NCBI RefSeq assembly: GCF_010730355.1
Contig: NZ_AP022576.1
Span: 3,038,001-3,102,000, forward strand
Source: Mycobacterium florentinum
GTDB taxonomy: Bacteria; Actinomycetota; Actinomycetes; Mycobacteriales; Mycobacteriaceae
Direction: 5' to 3'
Length of the DNA: 64,000 nucleotides
Position 1 is the first letter of the stretch. Each line of letters begins with the position of its first letter. A program made the translations under genes and the position numbers. The notes under the pieces are model-generated. The model was not told the DNA's origin and made no database searches. It saw only the letters and a program-made list of their open reading frames with translations. Shown in pieces: positions 1 through 8,968 of this stretch.

Positions 1-481
1 GATCGAAACGGTCGAACGGCTCGTCGGCCAGCACGGCGATCCGGCTGGGCAGCACGTCGGGCAGCAGCAGACCCGAGGTCGACGTGTCGTCACCGGTAGC
101 AACGGTCCGCGTCACCCAGGGCAGCTTCTGCGTGGAGGTGGATCCGCCACCACCCGGACGCACCGTACCGGCGGCCGGCGTCTTGGGACCCGGCAGCGGC
201 AGGGGGCTGTCGGGGTGTCCGTTGCCGTCGGGTTCGGCCGCGCCGAACACCGAGGCGAAGACCGCGTCGAAGGCGCCCAGATCCTCCATCCGGTTGACCA
301 ATGTCAGCCGGGCCGCCCAATACAGCGCGGTTCTGTTGTCCGGAGGCAACTTTCGCAGCGCCTGCACAAAATTCGCCGGGCCACTGGCGGACACCAACAC
401 CCCGACGCGGCGCAGCCGGTCGACCAGCGCCGTCGCGAGCGCCGCCCGGTCGACGCCCCGCAGCAGCAAGGGGGTACCCAC
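1..481 (-). CDS. VWA-domain protein, CoxE-like (C-terminus outside window)
   Basis: This is the first 160 codons of a protein read leftwards off the window edge, so the C-terminus, where the von Willebrand A metal-binding fold would lie, cannot be seen. The GTG start at 481 follows the coxG stop by 6 bases. The N-terminus (VPLLLRGVDRAALATALVDR) and the later Pro/Gly-rich linker match the layout of the Rv0368c type of protein. CoxE-like VWA proteins work with a MoxR-type AAA+ ATPase, present two genes upstream, in maturing the CO dehydrogenase active site. The assignment leans on operon order (MoxR, CoxG, VWA) plus N-terminal resemblance; the VWA domain itself is inferred. Confidence 0.75.
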   Translation of the reverse strand, partial: MGTPLLLRGVDRAALATALVDRLRRVGVLVSASGPANFVQALRKLPPDNRTALYWAARLTLVNRMEDLGAFDAVFASVFGAAEPDGNGHPDSPLPLPGPKTPAAGTVRPGGGGSTSTQKLPWVTRTVATGDDTSTSGLLLPDVLPSRIAVLADEPFDRFD

Positions 482-487
482 GAGCGG

Positions 488-1156
488 CTAACGGCGCCGC
501 AGCAGCACCCAGATCAGCACCAGCGCGGCCACCGCCGCCAGCGCCGGGCCGGCGTATTTCTTGAGCCGGTCGCCACCGGCGAGCTGCAGCAGGTCGATGG
601 GCTCGGGCTCGGGAGCGGGGGCTTGCTGGGTTCCCGGGACCGGGTTCACCCGCCGCGCCGGAATCGGCTCCTCCTCCGACGCCGGCTCCGGCGCCGCCGC
701 GCGGCCGCCCTTCTCGGCGGCCAGCTTGGCCTCCAGCGATTCCACGAACTGCCCCAGCAATTTCTCCGACACCTGCTGCAGCATGCCGCTGCCGAACTGG
801 GCCAGCTTGCCGACGATCTTCAGGTCGGTGTCGACGGTGACGCTGGTGCGCTCGCCGTCCGCCTGCAGCTGCGCGGTGACCGTCGCGGCCGCGTTGCCGG
901 TGCCGCGCGCTTCCTTGCCCTTGCCGTCGATGACGGCGCGGTGCTGATCGCGGTCCTGCTCGACGAAACGCACCTTGCCGCTGAATTCGCTTGTCACCGG
1001 CCCTACTTTGACTTTGACCTTGCCGAGATAGTCCTCGCCCTCGTGGCCGATCAGCTGGGCACCGGGCATCAGCGGGATCACTTGCTCCAGGTCGCACAGC
1101 ACGTCCCAGGCCTGGTCGATGGGCGCACCTACGGTGAACTGGTTGGCAATCTTCAT
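488..1156 (-). CDS. coxG: CoxG-like SRPBCC protein with C-terminal membrane anchor
   Basis: The 222-residue protein begins MKIANQFTVGAP and has the carbon monoxide dehydrogenase subunit G (SRPBCC/START-like) fold over about residues 1-150. This is followed by a Pro/Glu-rich linker (about 155-195) and one C-terminal hydrophobic segment (AGPALAAVAALVLIWVLL) ending in three arginines, which would anchor it in the membrane with its tail inside. In the CODH family CoxG links the soluble CoxSML enzyme to the membrane and its quinones. It lies 13 bases after moxR and just before the VWA gene, all on one strand. Family and topology are clear; the exact role is from known homologues. Confidence 0.85.
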   Translation of the reverse strand: MKIANQFTVGAPIDQAWDVLCDLEQVIPLMPGAQLIGHEGEDYLGKVKVKVGPVTSEFSGKVRFVEQDRDQHRAVIDGKGKEARGTGNAAATVTAQLQADGERTSVTVDTDLKIVGKLAQFGSGMLQQVSEKLLGQFVESLEAKLAAEKGGRAAAPEPASEEEPIPARRVNPVPGTQQAPAPEPEPIDLLQLAGGDRLKKYAGPALAAVAALVLIWVLLRRR

Positions 1157-1169
1157 GCTGCGGGTCCTC

Positions 1170-2048
1170 TCATGTGCGGCTGTACTCGGAAAATGCGTCG
1201 CGGATCTGCGTACGGTCGTCGGGCGTCTTGGCCAGCGCCCCCAGGCTCATGGCCGCGGAGTCGTCGACGAGGTCGGCCACGCCCAGCGACACCAGGGCGG
1301 CGACCCAGTCGATGGTCTCGGCGACGCCCGGTGGCTTGTCCAGGTCGAGATCGCGTGCACTGCCGACGAATTGGGTGGCCTGTTCGATCAATGGCGCGGC
1401 CGCGCCGGGCACCGTGCGCCGGACGATAGCGGCGGCCCGGTCCGGCTCGGGGTAGTCGATCCAGTGGTAGAGACAGCGCCGGCGCAGCGCGTCGTGCAGG
1501 TCGCGGCTGCGGTTGGAGGTCAGCACCGCGATCGGCGGGCGCTCCGCGACGAAAGTGCCCAGTTCGGGGACGGTGACTGCGGACTCGCCGAGGAACTCCA
1601 GCAGCAGCGCCTCGAATTCATCGTCGGCCCGGTCGATTTCGTCGATCAACAGCACGGGAGGGTTCGGCCCGTGGTGGCGCACGCACTGCAGGATGGGCCG
1701 GTCCACCAGATAGGTCTCGGTGTACAGATCCGCTTCCTGGATGCCGGTGCCACGAGCTTCGGCCAGCCGGATGGACAGCAACTGGCGTTGGTAGTTCCAG
1801 TCGTAGAGCGCCTCGTTCGCGGTCAGGCCCTCGTAGCATTGCAGCCGCACCATCGGGGTGTTCAGCACTGCCGCAAGGGTTTTCGCTGCGGTGGTCTTGC
1901 CGACTCCGGGCTCACCCTCGAGCAGCAACGGCCTGCCGAGCGTGATGGCCAGATAGATCGCCGACGCGGTCCCGGTGTCGAGCAGATAATCCATTGCGTC
2001 GAACTGGCGCACCACGTCGTCGGGGCTGCTGAACACCGCCGGCGTCAT
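1170..2048 (-). CDS. MoxR-family AAA+ ATPase
   Basis: The 292-residue AAA+ ATPase has Walker [10 protein letters not shown] near residue 40, Walker B VLLIDEIDRAD near residue 125, and sensor/arginine elements around LTSNRSRDLHDALRRRCL. It belongs to the MoxR group, whose members pair with VWA proteins to insert or sulfurate metal centres; here the likely client is the Mo-Cu site of CoxL. The ATG at 2048 is preferred to in-frame starts further upstream because it overlaps the stop of the preceding gene in an ATGA arrangement (2045-2048), suggesting translational coupling. It corresponds to Rv0370c. Confidence 0.9.
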   Translation of the reverse strand: MTPAVFSSPDDVVRQFDAMDYLLDTGTASAIYLAITLGRPLLLEGEPGVGKTTAAKTLAAVLNTPMVRLQCYEGLTANEALYDWNYQRQLLSIRLAEARGTGIQEADLYTETYLVDRPILQCVRHHGPNPPVLLIDEIDRADDEFEALLLEFLGESAVTVPELGTFVAERPPIAVLTSNRSRDLHDALRRRCLYHWIDYPEPDRAAAIVRRTVPGAAAPLIEQATQFVGSARDLDLDKPPGVAETIDWVAALVSLGVADLVDDSAAMSLGALAKTPDDRTQIRDAFSEYSRT

Positions 2049-2923
2049 GCGCCGGCTTTTCCGGCGGCGAATGCCGATCGGCATCCCGGGCAGCAGAACC
2101 AGTAGTCGGTGCCCGCCAGCTCGAGGTGTTCGGTGGCGAGGCCGATCGGCACCGTCATGCCGCACACCGGATCGACCGCCTCGGCTGCGCCGCTGGTTTC
2201 CGGGACGGTCTGCCGGGTCAGGCTGCCGTCGCGCACGGCGGCGATCAGTTCGGCCGCGATCGACACCGCGATCTCCGCAGGGGTCTTGGCGCCGATGCGC
2301 AGCCCGACCGGGGTGTGGATGCGGGCCCGCTCGGCCTCGGAGAGTTCGAGGTCGTTGAGGATCGATGCCCCGCGGACCTTGCTGGCCACCAGGCCGATAT
2401 AGCCGACGCCGTTATCCAGTGCGGCACGGATGATTTCGGCTTCCGGACCGCCGTGGCTGGCGATCACCACCGCGGTGGTGTCGGAGAGATCGGTGTCACG
2501 CCTGGCGTCGTAACCGAGCACCCGGCACACGTCGATCAGCGCGTCGGCGATCGGCGTCGCACCGTAGATCCGAATCAGCGGGGCGGGCAGCTGCGGCGTC
2601 AGGAAGATCTCCAGCGACCCGCCGGACAGGCAGGGGTTGACCACCACGCTGGCACCGGCGGCCTCCGGAAAGTGCACGTCCCCGTCGGGAAGCACGCGCA
2701 GCAACACACTCTCGCCCGCCTGCAGCACACCCAGGGCCGCCTTGCGCACGGAGTTCTGCGCGCACTGCCCGCCGACGAACCCCTCAATCGTTCCGTCCGC
2801 CAACAGGATTGCCTCGTCACCCGGATACGCCGACGTCGGTGGCTGGGCGCGCACCACCGTGGCATGCACGAATGGTGTCCGTGCCGCCAACAGTTGCCGA
2901 GCCCGCTCGCTGATCGCCGTCAT
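2045..2923 (-). CDS. XdhC/CoxI-family maturation protein with C-terminal YHS domain
   Basis: The 292-residue protein has an XdhC/CoxI N-terminal domain (GFVGGQCAQ, residues about 48-56) and a Rossmann-like XdhC C-terminal domain (VIASHGGPEAEIIRAAL, about 150-166; GLRIGAKTPAEIAVSIAAEL, about 205-225). A short YHS-type domain closes the protein, containing DPVCGMTV and YWFCCPGC, with cysteines typical of metal binding. XdhC/CoxI proteins bind molybdenum cofactor and help load or sulfurate it in hydroxylases of the xanthine dehydrogenase/CODH family. The gene sits 10 bases after coxL and overlaps moxR by 4. The added YHS module is the notable part, since CODH carries a Cu-S-Mo site. Confidence 0.85.
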   Translation of the reverse strand: MTAISERARQLLAARTPFVHATVVRAQPPTSAYPGDEAILLADGTIEGFVGGQCAQNSVRKAALGVLQAGESVLLRVLPDGDVHFPEAAGASVVVNPCLSGGSLEIFLTPQLPAPLIRIYGATPIADALIDVCRVLGYDARRDTDLSDTTAVVIASHGGPEAEIIRAALDNGVGYIGLVASKVRGASILNDLELSEAERARIHTPVGLRIGAKTPAEIAVSIAAELIAAVRDGSLTRQTVPETSGAAEAVDPVCGMTVPIGLATEHLELAGTDYWFCCPGCRSAFAAGKAGA

Positions 2924-2933
2924 CGCGCAGTCC

Positions 2934-5333
2934 CTAGATCGGCGGTCTGGCGCGGCCCTGCATGGCCTCCCAGACCCGCGACGGCGTCAGCGGCATATCG
3001 GCGTGCCGAACCCCGAACGGCGCCAACGCATCCACCACGGCGTTGACCACCGCGGGCGGCGAACCGACCGTCGCCGATTCGCCGATCCCCTTCGCGCCGA
3101 TCGGGTGATGCGGCGACGGCGTCACGGTGTGCCCGGTTTCCAGGTGCGGCACCTCGAGGGCGGTCGGGATCAGGTAGTCCATCAGCGACCCGCCCAGGCA
3201 GTTGCCCTCCTCGTCGAAGGCGATCATCTCCATCAGTGCCATCCCGATGCCGTCGACGATGCCGCCGTGCACCTGGCCCTCAATGATCATCGGATTGATC
3301 TGTGTGCCGCAGTCGTCGACGGCGAGGAAGCGCCGCACCTTGACCACCGCGGTGCCCGGATCGATATCCACCACACAGAAATACGCGCCGTAGGGATAGG
3401 TCAGGTTCTCCGGGTTGTAGCAGATCTGGGCGTCCAGCCCACCCTCGATACCCTCCGGGAGATCACCGGCGCCGTGCGCGCGCATCGCGATGTCCTGAAT
3501 CGTGACCGCTGCGGACGGATCACCCTTGACGTGGAATTTGCCCTTCTCCCAATCCAAGTCGGCGACCGAAACCTCGAGCATGCCCGACGCGATGATCTTC
3601 GCCTTGTCACGGACCTTGCGGGCCACCAATGCCGCGGCCGCCCCGGACACCGGCGTGGAGCGGCTGCCGTAGGTGCCCAGCCCGAACGGCGTCTGATCGG
3701 TGTCGCCGTGTACGACATCGATGTCGTCGGGCGGGATGCCCAGCTCCTCGGCGACGATCTGCGCGAACGTCGTCTCATGGCCCTGGCCCTGCGTCTGCAC
3801 CGAAAGCCGCACCACCGCCTTACCGGTGGGGTGCACCCGCAACTCGCAGCCGTCGGCCATACCGAGGCCGAGGATGTCCATATCCTTGCGCGGGCCGGCG
3901 CCGACGGCCTCGGTGAAGAAGGACATGCCGATGCCCATCAGCTCGCCGCGCTCGCGTTTGGCTGCCTGCTCGGCCCGTAGCGCGTCATAGCCGATCATGT
4001 CCATGGCCTTGCGCATGGTGGTCTCGTAGTCACCGGAGTCGTAAACCCAGCCGGTCTTACTGCGGTACGGGAACTGGTCGGGCCGCAGCAGGTTTCGCAG
4101 CCGCAGCTCGGCCGGGTCCATCTTCAGGTCGAACGCCAGGCAATCCACCAGCCGCTCAACGAAATACACCGCCTCGGTGATCCGGAACGAACACGCATAC
4201 GCCACCCCGCCGGGTGCCTTGTTGGTGTATACCGCGGTCATGTGGCAGTAGGCGGCTTCGATGTCGTAGCTGCCGGTGAACACCCCGAAAAAGCCCGCCG
4301 GGTACTTCACCGGCGCCGCGGTGCCGTTGAATGCGCCGTGGTCGGCCAGCACGGTGGACCGGATCGCCAGGATCTTTCCCTCGTTGGTGGCGGCGATCTC
4401 GCCGACCATGATGTAGTCGCGGGCGAAGCCGGTGGACGTCAGGTTCTCGCTGCGGTCCTCCATCCACTTCACCGGCTTGCCCAGCAGCAGCGAGCCGACG
4501 ATCGCGCACACGTAGCCGGGGTAGATCGGCACCTTGTTTCCGAATCCGCCGCCGATGTCGGGCGAGATCACCTGGATCTTGTGCTCGGGCAGGCCGGCGA
4601 CCAACGCGTACAGGGTGCGGTGCGCGTGCGGCGCCTGGCTGGTGGACCACAGCGTCAACTTGCCGGTAACCGGATCCAAATCGGCTACCGCACCGCAGGT
4701 TTCCATCGGCGCCGGGTGGACCCGGGGGTAGACGATCTCCTGCTTGACGACGACGTCGGCTTTGGCGAACACCGCATCGGTGGCCGCCGCGTCACCGGTC
4801 TCCCAGTCGAAGCAGTGGTTGTCGGTCTTGCCGTCCAGGTCGGTCCGGATCACCGGGGCCGACGGATCCAGCGCGGTGCGGACATCGACGACAGGGTCCA
4901 GCGGGTCGTATTCGACGTCGATCAGCTCCAGCGCGTCGCGGGCCGAATACCGGTCCTCGGCAACGACAAACGCGACCTCCTGACCCTGGAAACGCACCTT
5001 GTCGGTGGCCAGCACCGCCTGCACGTCGTTGGACAGCGTCGGCATCCAGGCCAGGCCCTTGGCGGCCAGGTCGGCGCCGGTCACCACCGCCTTGACCTTC
5101 GGATGTGCTTGCGCGGCAGTCACATCGATGCCGACGATAGTGGCGTGCGCGTACGGCGAACGCAGGATCGCCAGGTGCAGCATGCCGGGCAGCGCGATGT
5201 CGTCGACGTAGCGACCCCGGCCGCGGATGAAGCGGGGATCCTCCTTGCGCATCATCCGGCCGTAGCCGCACGGCTTTTGGTCGTTGTCGGCCAGGTCTTC
5301 CGGCGACGGCGGGCGGGATTCGATGGTCGTCAT
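2934..5333 (-). CDS. coxL: Form I aerobic CO dehydrogenase large (Mo-Cu) subunit
   Basis: The 799-residue protein is the molybdopterin-binding large subunit of aerobic CO dehydrogenase, which oxidises CO to CO2 and passes electrons through CoxS and CoxM to the respiratory chain. The active-site loop reads AYACSFR, with Cys at about residue 381. This is the form I signature, and the Cys ligates copper in characterised enzymes. The catalytic Glu lies in GIGESATVG (about residue 752). The start at 5333 is chosen because ATG overlaps the coxS stop (ATGA, 5330-5333) and gives the normal family length; more upstream in-frame starts would run through coxS. It corresponds to Rv0373c. Confidence 0.95.
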   Translation of the reverse strand: MTTIESRPPSPEDLADNDQKPCGYGRMMRKEDPRFIRGRGRYVDDIALPGMLHLAILRSPYAHATIVGIDVTAAQAHPKVKAVVTGADLAAKGLAWMPTLSNDVQAVLATDKVRFQGQEVAFVVAEDRYSARDALELIDVEYDPLDPVVDVRTALDPSAPVIRTDLDGKTDNHCFDWETGDAAATDAVFAKADVVVKQEIVYPRVHPAPMETCGAVADLDPVTGKLTLWSTSQAPHAHRTLYALVAGLPEHKIQVISPDIGGGFGNKVPIYPGYVCAIVGSLLLGKPVKWMEDRSENLTSTGFARDYIMVGEIAATNEGKILAIRSTVLADHGAFNGTAAPVKYPAGFFGVFTGSYDIEAAYCHMTAVYTNKAPGGVAYACSFRITEAVYFVERLVDCLAFDLKMDPAELRLRNLLRPDQFPYRSKTGWVYDSGDYETTMRKAMDMIGYDALRAEQAAKRERGELMGIGMSFFTEAVGAGPRKDMDILGLGMADGCELRVHPTGKAVVRLSVQTQGQGHETTFAQIVAEELGIPPDDIDVVHGDTDQTPFGLGTYGSRSTPVSGAAAALVARKVRDKAKIIASGMLEVSVADLDWEKGKFHVKGDPSAAVTIQDIAMRAHGAGDLPEGIEGGLDAQICYNPENLTYPYGAYFCVVDIDPGTAVVKVRRFLAVDDCGTQINPMIIEGQVHGGIVDGIGMALMEMIAFDEEGNCLGGSLMDYLIPTALEVPHLETGHTVTPSPHHPIGAKGIGESATVGSPPAVVNAVVDALAPFGVRHADMPLTPSRVWEAMQGRARPPI

Positions 5334-5809
5334 GAGCCGGCCTCCACTGGTGCGGCATGCGACGCGGCCCATTGAATGGACCGCACGATCGTGGTGTACC
5401 CGGTGCAGCGGCAGATCTGCCCCGAAATCGCCTCCCGGATGGTCTCCTCGTCGGGGTTCGGGTCGCGGTCCAGCAGGGCGCGGGCGGTGATCATCATTCC
5501 CGGTGTGCAGAAACCGCATTGCAGGCCGTGGCAGCGCATGAAGCCTTCCTGCACCGGGTCCAGCTCGCCGTCGGTCGCGAGACCTTCGACGGTGCGCACA
5601 CTGTGGCCCGACGCCATCACGGCGAGCATCGTGCAGGATTTCACCGGCACGCCGTCGACATCGACCACGCACGTTCCGCAATTGCTGGTGTCGCAACCCC
5701 AGTGAGTTCCGGTGAGCCGCAACTGATCGCGCAGGAAATGCACGAGCAGCATCCGGGGTTCGACGTCGGCGGTCACCTGCTCGCCGTTGACGGTCATATT
5801 CACCTGCAT
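5330..5809 (-). CDS. coxS: CO dehydrogenase small [2Fe-2S] subunit
   Basis: The 159-residue iron-sulfur subunit begins MQVNMTVNGE. It carries an N-terminal plant-ferredoxin-like cluster site (CDTSNCGTC followed by SCT, about residues 39-60) and a C-terminal helical cluster site (CGFCTPGM and CRCTGY, about 98-137), the two [2Fe-2S] sites of molybdenum hydroxylases. It relays electrons from the Mo-Cu centre of CoxL to FAD in CoxM. It starts two bases after the coxM stop and overlaps coxL by 4 bases, so coxM-coxS-coxL should be translated together. The length equals that of the H37Rv homologue Rv0374c. Confidence 0.95.
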   Translation of the reverse strand: MQVNMTVNGEQVTADVEPRMLLVHFLRDQLRLTGTHWGCDTSNCGTCVVDVDGVPVKSCTMLAVMASGHSVRTVEGLATDGELDPVQEGFMRCHGLQCGFCTPGMMITARALLDRDPNPDEETIREAISGQICRCTGYTTIVRSIQWAASHAAPVEAGS

Positions 5810-5811
5810 GA

Positions 5812-6690
5812 CTAGTTCCCTTCTGCGCGTACTCGTTCGGCGGCGGTGCGCAAGGTTCGAGTGGTCAATTCGGCGGCCAGGTGCCGCTTGTATTCGGCGG
5901 TGCCGCGGCCATCGGTCACCGGGTCGCAGGCCTGCGCGGCAAGCCGGCCCGCGTCGGCGAATACCCCGTCGGTGGCCGGCCGCCCGGCCAGCCCGGCCGC
6001 CACGTCGGCCAGTGCCGTCCGGTCGGCGTTGACGGCGGTCAGGCCCAGCCGGGCCGCGGTGATTACGGCACCGTCCAGGGTGAGCGCCGCGCCCACCGCC
6101 GCCACGGCCCAATCACCCACGCGCCGTTCGACTTTGGCATAGGCGCTGGACGAGTTGTGTCGCAGCGGGATTCGCACCTCGACGAGCATCTCGTTGAAGG
6201 CCAGTGCGGTTTCGTAGGGCCCGACGATGAAGTCGTCGATCGGTATTTCGCGTTCGCCCGACGGCCCGCGGGCCAGGCACACCGCGTCCAGCGCCTCGCA
6301 CACGGTCGACAGATCCTCGGCCGGATCCGCCTGGCACAGCGAGCCCCCCAGGGTGCCGCGATTGCGGACCACCGGGTCGGCGATGACGCGTTCGGCGTCG
6401 CGGAAGATCGGGCACACGGCGGCCAGCGGGTCGGAGTCCAGCAGCTCGCGGTGACGGGTCATGGCGCCGATGCGGACCAGGGTCGGGTCGGTGATCACGT
6501 ACCCGAGCTCGAGCGCCAGGTCGTTGATGTCGACGAGGTATTCGGGGTTGGCGATGCGCAGCTTCATCATCGGCAGCAGGCTGTGTCCGCCGGCGACGAC
6601 TCGCGCCCCCTCCCCCAACCGATCCAGTAATCCGATGGCGTGGTCGACACTGGTTGCACGTTCGTATTCGAAGGGGCCGGGGACCTGCAT
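5812..6690 (-). CDS. coxM: CO dehydrogenase medium FAD subunit
   Basis: The 292-residue flavoprotein of the CoxM/XdhB family has the FAD-binding motif AGGHSLLPMMKLR near residue 35 and TLGGSLCQADPAEDL near residue 110. It accepts electrons from CoxS and passes them to quinone. The ATG at 6690 is favoured over the GTG at 6699 because a GAGG ribosome-binding sequence lies 8 bases upstream of the ATG. It is preceded by a 66-base gap after the upstream xdhC gene and continues into coxS after 2 bases. It corresponds to Rv0375c. Confidence 0.92.
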   Translation of the reverse strand: MQVPGPFEYERATSVDHAIGLLDRLGEGARVVAGGHSLLPMMKLRIANPEYLVDINDLALELGYVITDPTLVRIGAMTRHRELLDSDPLAAVCPIFRDAERVIADPVVRNRGTLGGSLCQADPAEDLSTVCEALDAVCLARGPSGEREIPIDDFIVGPYETALAFNEMLVEVRIPLRHNSSSAYAKVERRVGDWAVAAVGAALTLDGAVITAARLGLTAVNADRTALADVAAGLAGRPATDGVFADAGRLAAQACDPVTDGRGTAEYKRHLAAELTTRTLRTAAERVRAEGN

Positions 6691-6756
6691 GTGACGCACC
6701 TCACTTGGAAGGGGAACACAAGTGTCGGCCGCTCTGACAAGGGCGTCAATAGCGAG

Positions 6757-7926
6757 TTAAGCGCTCGTTGAAGTCGCCTCGAACCCGCCAGTGACCTGCT
6801 GTTCCGGCGCCTCGTGGTGGATTCGGCCGGCCAGCCGGGCCAGCGGCAAACCACCGCCACCCCAGCGCCGGGCGATGATGTCGGCCGCGATCGAGACCGC
6901 GGTCTCCTCCGGCGTTCGGGCGCCCAGATCCAGCCCGATCGGGCTGGTGAGCCGGCTCAGCTCGGCGTCGGTCAGCCCGATCGCCCGCAGCCGCGCCATT
7001 CGGTCGTCGTGCGTGCGCCGCGAGCCCATCGCCCCCACGTACCCGACCCGCGGCAGGCGCAGCGCCACTTCGAGCACCGGGACGTCGAACTTCGGGTCGT
7101 GGGTGAGCACGCAGATCACCGTGCTCTCGTCGACGGCGCCCGCCTCCGCCTGGGCGGCGAGGTAGCGGTGTGGCCAGTCGACGACGACATGCTCGGCCGC
7201 CGGAAATCGGGCCCGCGTGGCAAACACCGAACGCGCGTCGCACACCGTGACGCGGTAGCCGAGGAAGGCGCCCTGCTGCGCCAGGGCGGCGGCGAAATCG
7301 ATGGCGCCGAACACCAGCATCCGCGGCTGTGGGGCGTAGCTGGAGACGAACACCTCCATGCCTTCGCCGAGCCGCTGCCCGTCGGGCCCGTATTCGAGCA
7401 CCTCGCTGCGGCCCACCGCGAGCAGCCCGCGCGCGTCGTCGGCGACCGCGGCGTCGGCGCGCGCCGATCCCAGCGACCCCGCCTCCGCATCCGGGCGGAC
7501 GACGAGCCGCCGGCCGATCCACCGCGCGTCGGGATGGCCGATGACGGTCGCAACCGCGACCGGACGTTGCTCATCGATGTCTTCGTAGACCACGCCTAGT
7601 TCGGGAAAGGTCTTCTGAGATACCGCCTCGACGAAGATGTCGATGATGCCACCGCACGTCAGGCCGACCGCGAAGGCGTCGTCGTCGCTGACTCCGTAGC
7701 GTTCCAGCCGCGGTGTTCCGGTCTGCGTCACCTCGGTAGCGGCTTGGTAGACAGCGCCTTCCACGCAACCGCCCGACACCGAACCGCTCACCGAGCCGTC
7801 CGGTGCGACCACCATCGAGGCTCCGGGCAGTCGCGGTGCCGACCGAAAAGTTCGCACCACGGTCCCCAGACCCGCGGTGTCACCGGCGCGCCAAATCTTC
7901 ATTAGTTCGGCAAGCACGTCTCGCAC
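6757..7926 (-). CDS. XdhC/CoxI-family molybdenum cofactor maturation protein
   Basis: The 389-residue full-length XdhC family protein has an N-terminal XdhC_CoxI domain (GSVSGGCVEGAVY, about residues 50-62, and LTCGGIIDIFVE near 90). The C-terminal Rossmann domain carries YVGAMGSRRTHDDRMARL (about 300-317) and GLDLGARTPEETAVSIAADI (about 335-355). It should chaperone the molybdenum cofactor for the downstream CODH. The GTG at 7926 starts the family-typical RDVLAEL sequence; an ATG 8 codons later is possible. It is the first gene of the leftward cox operon, 24 bases from the divergent LysR gene. It corresponds to Rv0376c and is longer than the YHS-fused paralogue at 2045-2923. Confidence 0.9.
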   Translation of the reverse strand: MRDVLAELMKIWRAGDTAGLGTVVRTFRSAPRLPGASMVVAPDGSVSGSVSGGCVEGAVYQAATEVTQTGTPRLERYGVSDDDAFAVGLTCGGIIDIFVEAVSQKTFPELGVVYEDIDEQRPVAVATVIGHPDARWIGRRLVVRPDAEAGSLGSARADAAVADDARGLLAVGRSEVLEYGPDGQRLGEGMEVFVSSYAPQPRMLVFGAIDFAAALAQQGAFLGYRVTVCDARSVFATRARFPAAEHVVVDWPHRYLAAQAEAGAVDESTVICVLTHDPKFDVPVLEVALRLPRVGYVGAMGSRRTHDDRMARLRAIGLTDAELSRLTSPIGLDLGARTPEETAVSIAADIIARRWGGGGLPLARLAGRIHHEAPEQQVTGGFEATSTSA

Positions 7927-7950
7927 ACTTCCCAAAGTAGGCTCATAAGC

Positions 7951-8916
7951 ATGACTCCGGCTCAACTTCGGGCCTATTCGGCGGTGGTTCGGTTGGGCTC
8001 GGTGCGAGCCGCCGCCGCGGAACTCGGTGTTTCCGACGCCGGAATCTCGATGCATGTCGCGGCGCTGCGCAAAGAACTCGGCGACCCGCTGTTCACCAGA
8101 ACCGGTGCGGGGCTGGCGTTCACGCCCGGCGGGCTGCGACTGGCCAGCCGCGCGGTCGAAATCCTGGGTCTGCAGCAACAAACCGCGATCGAGGTCACCG
8201 AGGCGGCGCACGGGCGCCGGTTGTTGCGGATCGCGGCGTCGACGGCGTTCGCCGAACACGCGGCGCCCGGCCTGATCGAGTTGTTCTCGTCGCGGGCCGA
8301 CGACCTGTCGGTGGAGTTGAGCGTGCATCCGACGAGCCGGTTCCGCGAGCTGATCGCCTCGCGCGCCGTCGACATCGCGATCGGCCCGGCCAGCGAGAGC
8401 TCGGCGGCTCCCGACGAGTCAATCTTCGTGCGGCCCTTCCTGAAATACCAGATCATCACCGTCGTCGCACCGAATAGTCCACTGACTGCGGGCATTCCGG
8501 CGCCGAGCATGTTACGTCAGCAGCAGTGGATGCTCGGGCCGTCGGCGGGCAGCGTGGATGGCGAGATCGCAATCATGCTGCGCGGCTTGGCAATTCCAGA
8601 GTCGCAGCAGCGAATCTTCCAGAGCGATGCGGCCGCACTCGAGGAGGTGCAACGGGTCGGCGGTGTGGCGTTGACGATAGGCTTCGCCGTCGCCAAGGAC
8701 CTCGCTGCGGGCAGGCTGGTGCATGTGACCGGCCCGGGCCTTGATCGGTCGGGCGAGTGGTGCGCGATGACGCTGGCGCCCGCGGCGCGTCAGCCGGCGG
8801 TGTCCGAGCTGGTCCGCTTCATCACGACGCCGCGGTGTATCCAGGCGATGATCCGCGGATCCGGCGTCGGGGTGACGAGGTTTCGCCCCAAGGTTCACGT
8901 CACGCTGTGGAGCTGA
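7951..8916 (+). CDS. LysR-family transcriptional regulator, likely of the cox operon
   Basis: The 321-residue LysR-type regulator has an N-terminal winged helix-turn-helix (residues 1-60; AAAAELGVSDAGISMHVAAL, then PLFTRTGAGLAFTPGG) and a periplasmic-binding-like effector domain (about 90-300). It is divergent from the CODH operon, with only 24 bases between the two start codons. It probably therefore binds the shared promoter and controls cox expression. No effector can be deduced. It corresponds to Rv0377. Its 3' end faces the SpoU gene, with a large inverted repeat between them. Confidence 0.9.
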   Translation: MTPAQLRAYSAVVRLGSVRAAAAELGVSDAGISMHVAALRKELGDPLFTRTGAGLAFTPGGLRLASRAVEILGLQQQTAIEVTEAAHGRRLLRIAASTAFAEHAAPGLIELFSSRADDLSVELSVHPTSRFRELIASRAVDIAIGPASESSAAPDESIFVRPFLKYQIITVVAPNSPLTAGIPAPSMLRQQQWMLGPSAGSVDGEIAIMLRGLAIPESQQRIFQSDAAALEEVQRVGGVALTIGFAVAKDLAAGRLVHVTGPGLDRSGEWCAMTLAPAARQPAVSELVRFITTPRCIQAMIRGSGVGVTRFRPKVHVTLWS

Positions 8917-8968
8917 GCGCCCCACCCCTTCTCCCCCATGCGTCGAGTGTGCGGCCAGGCCGCCGCCG

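Noticed and set aside
90..1097. Long Arg/Gly-rich reading frame on the minus strand across coxG
   Set aside because: It is out of frame with coxG and has the Arg/Ala/Gly composition expected from GC-rich shadow frames; coxG has a clear family match.
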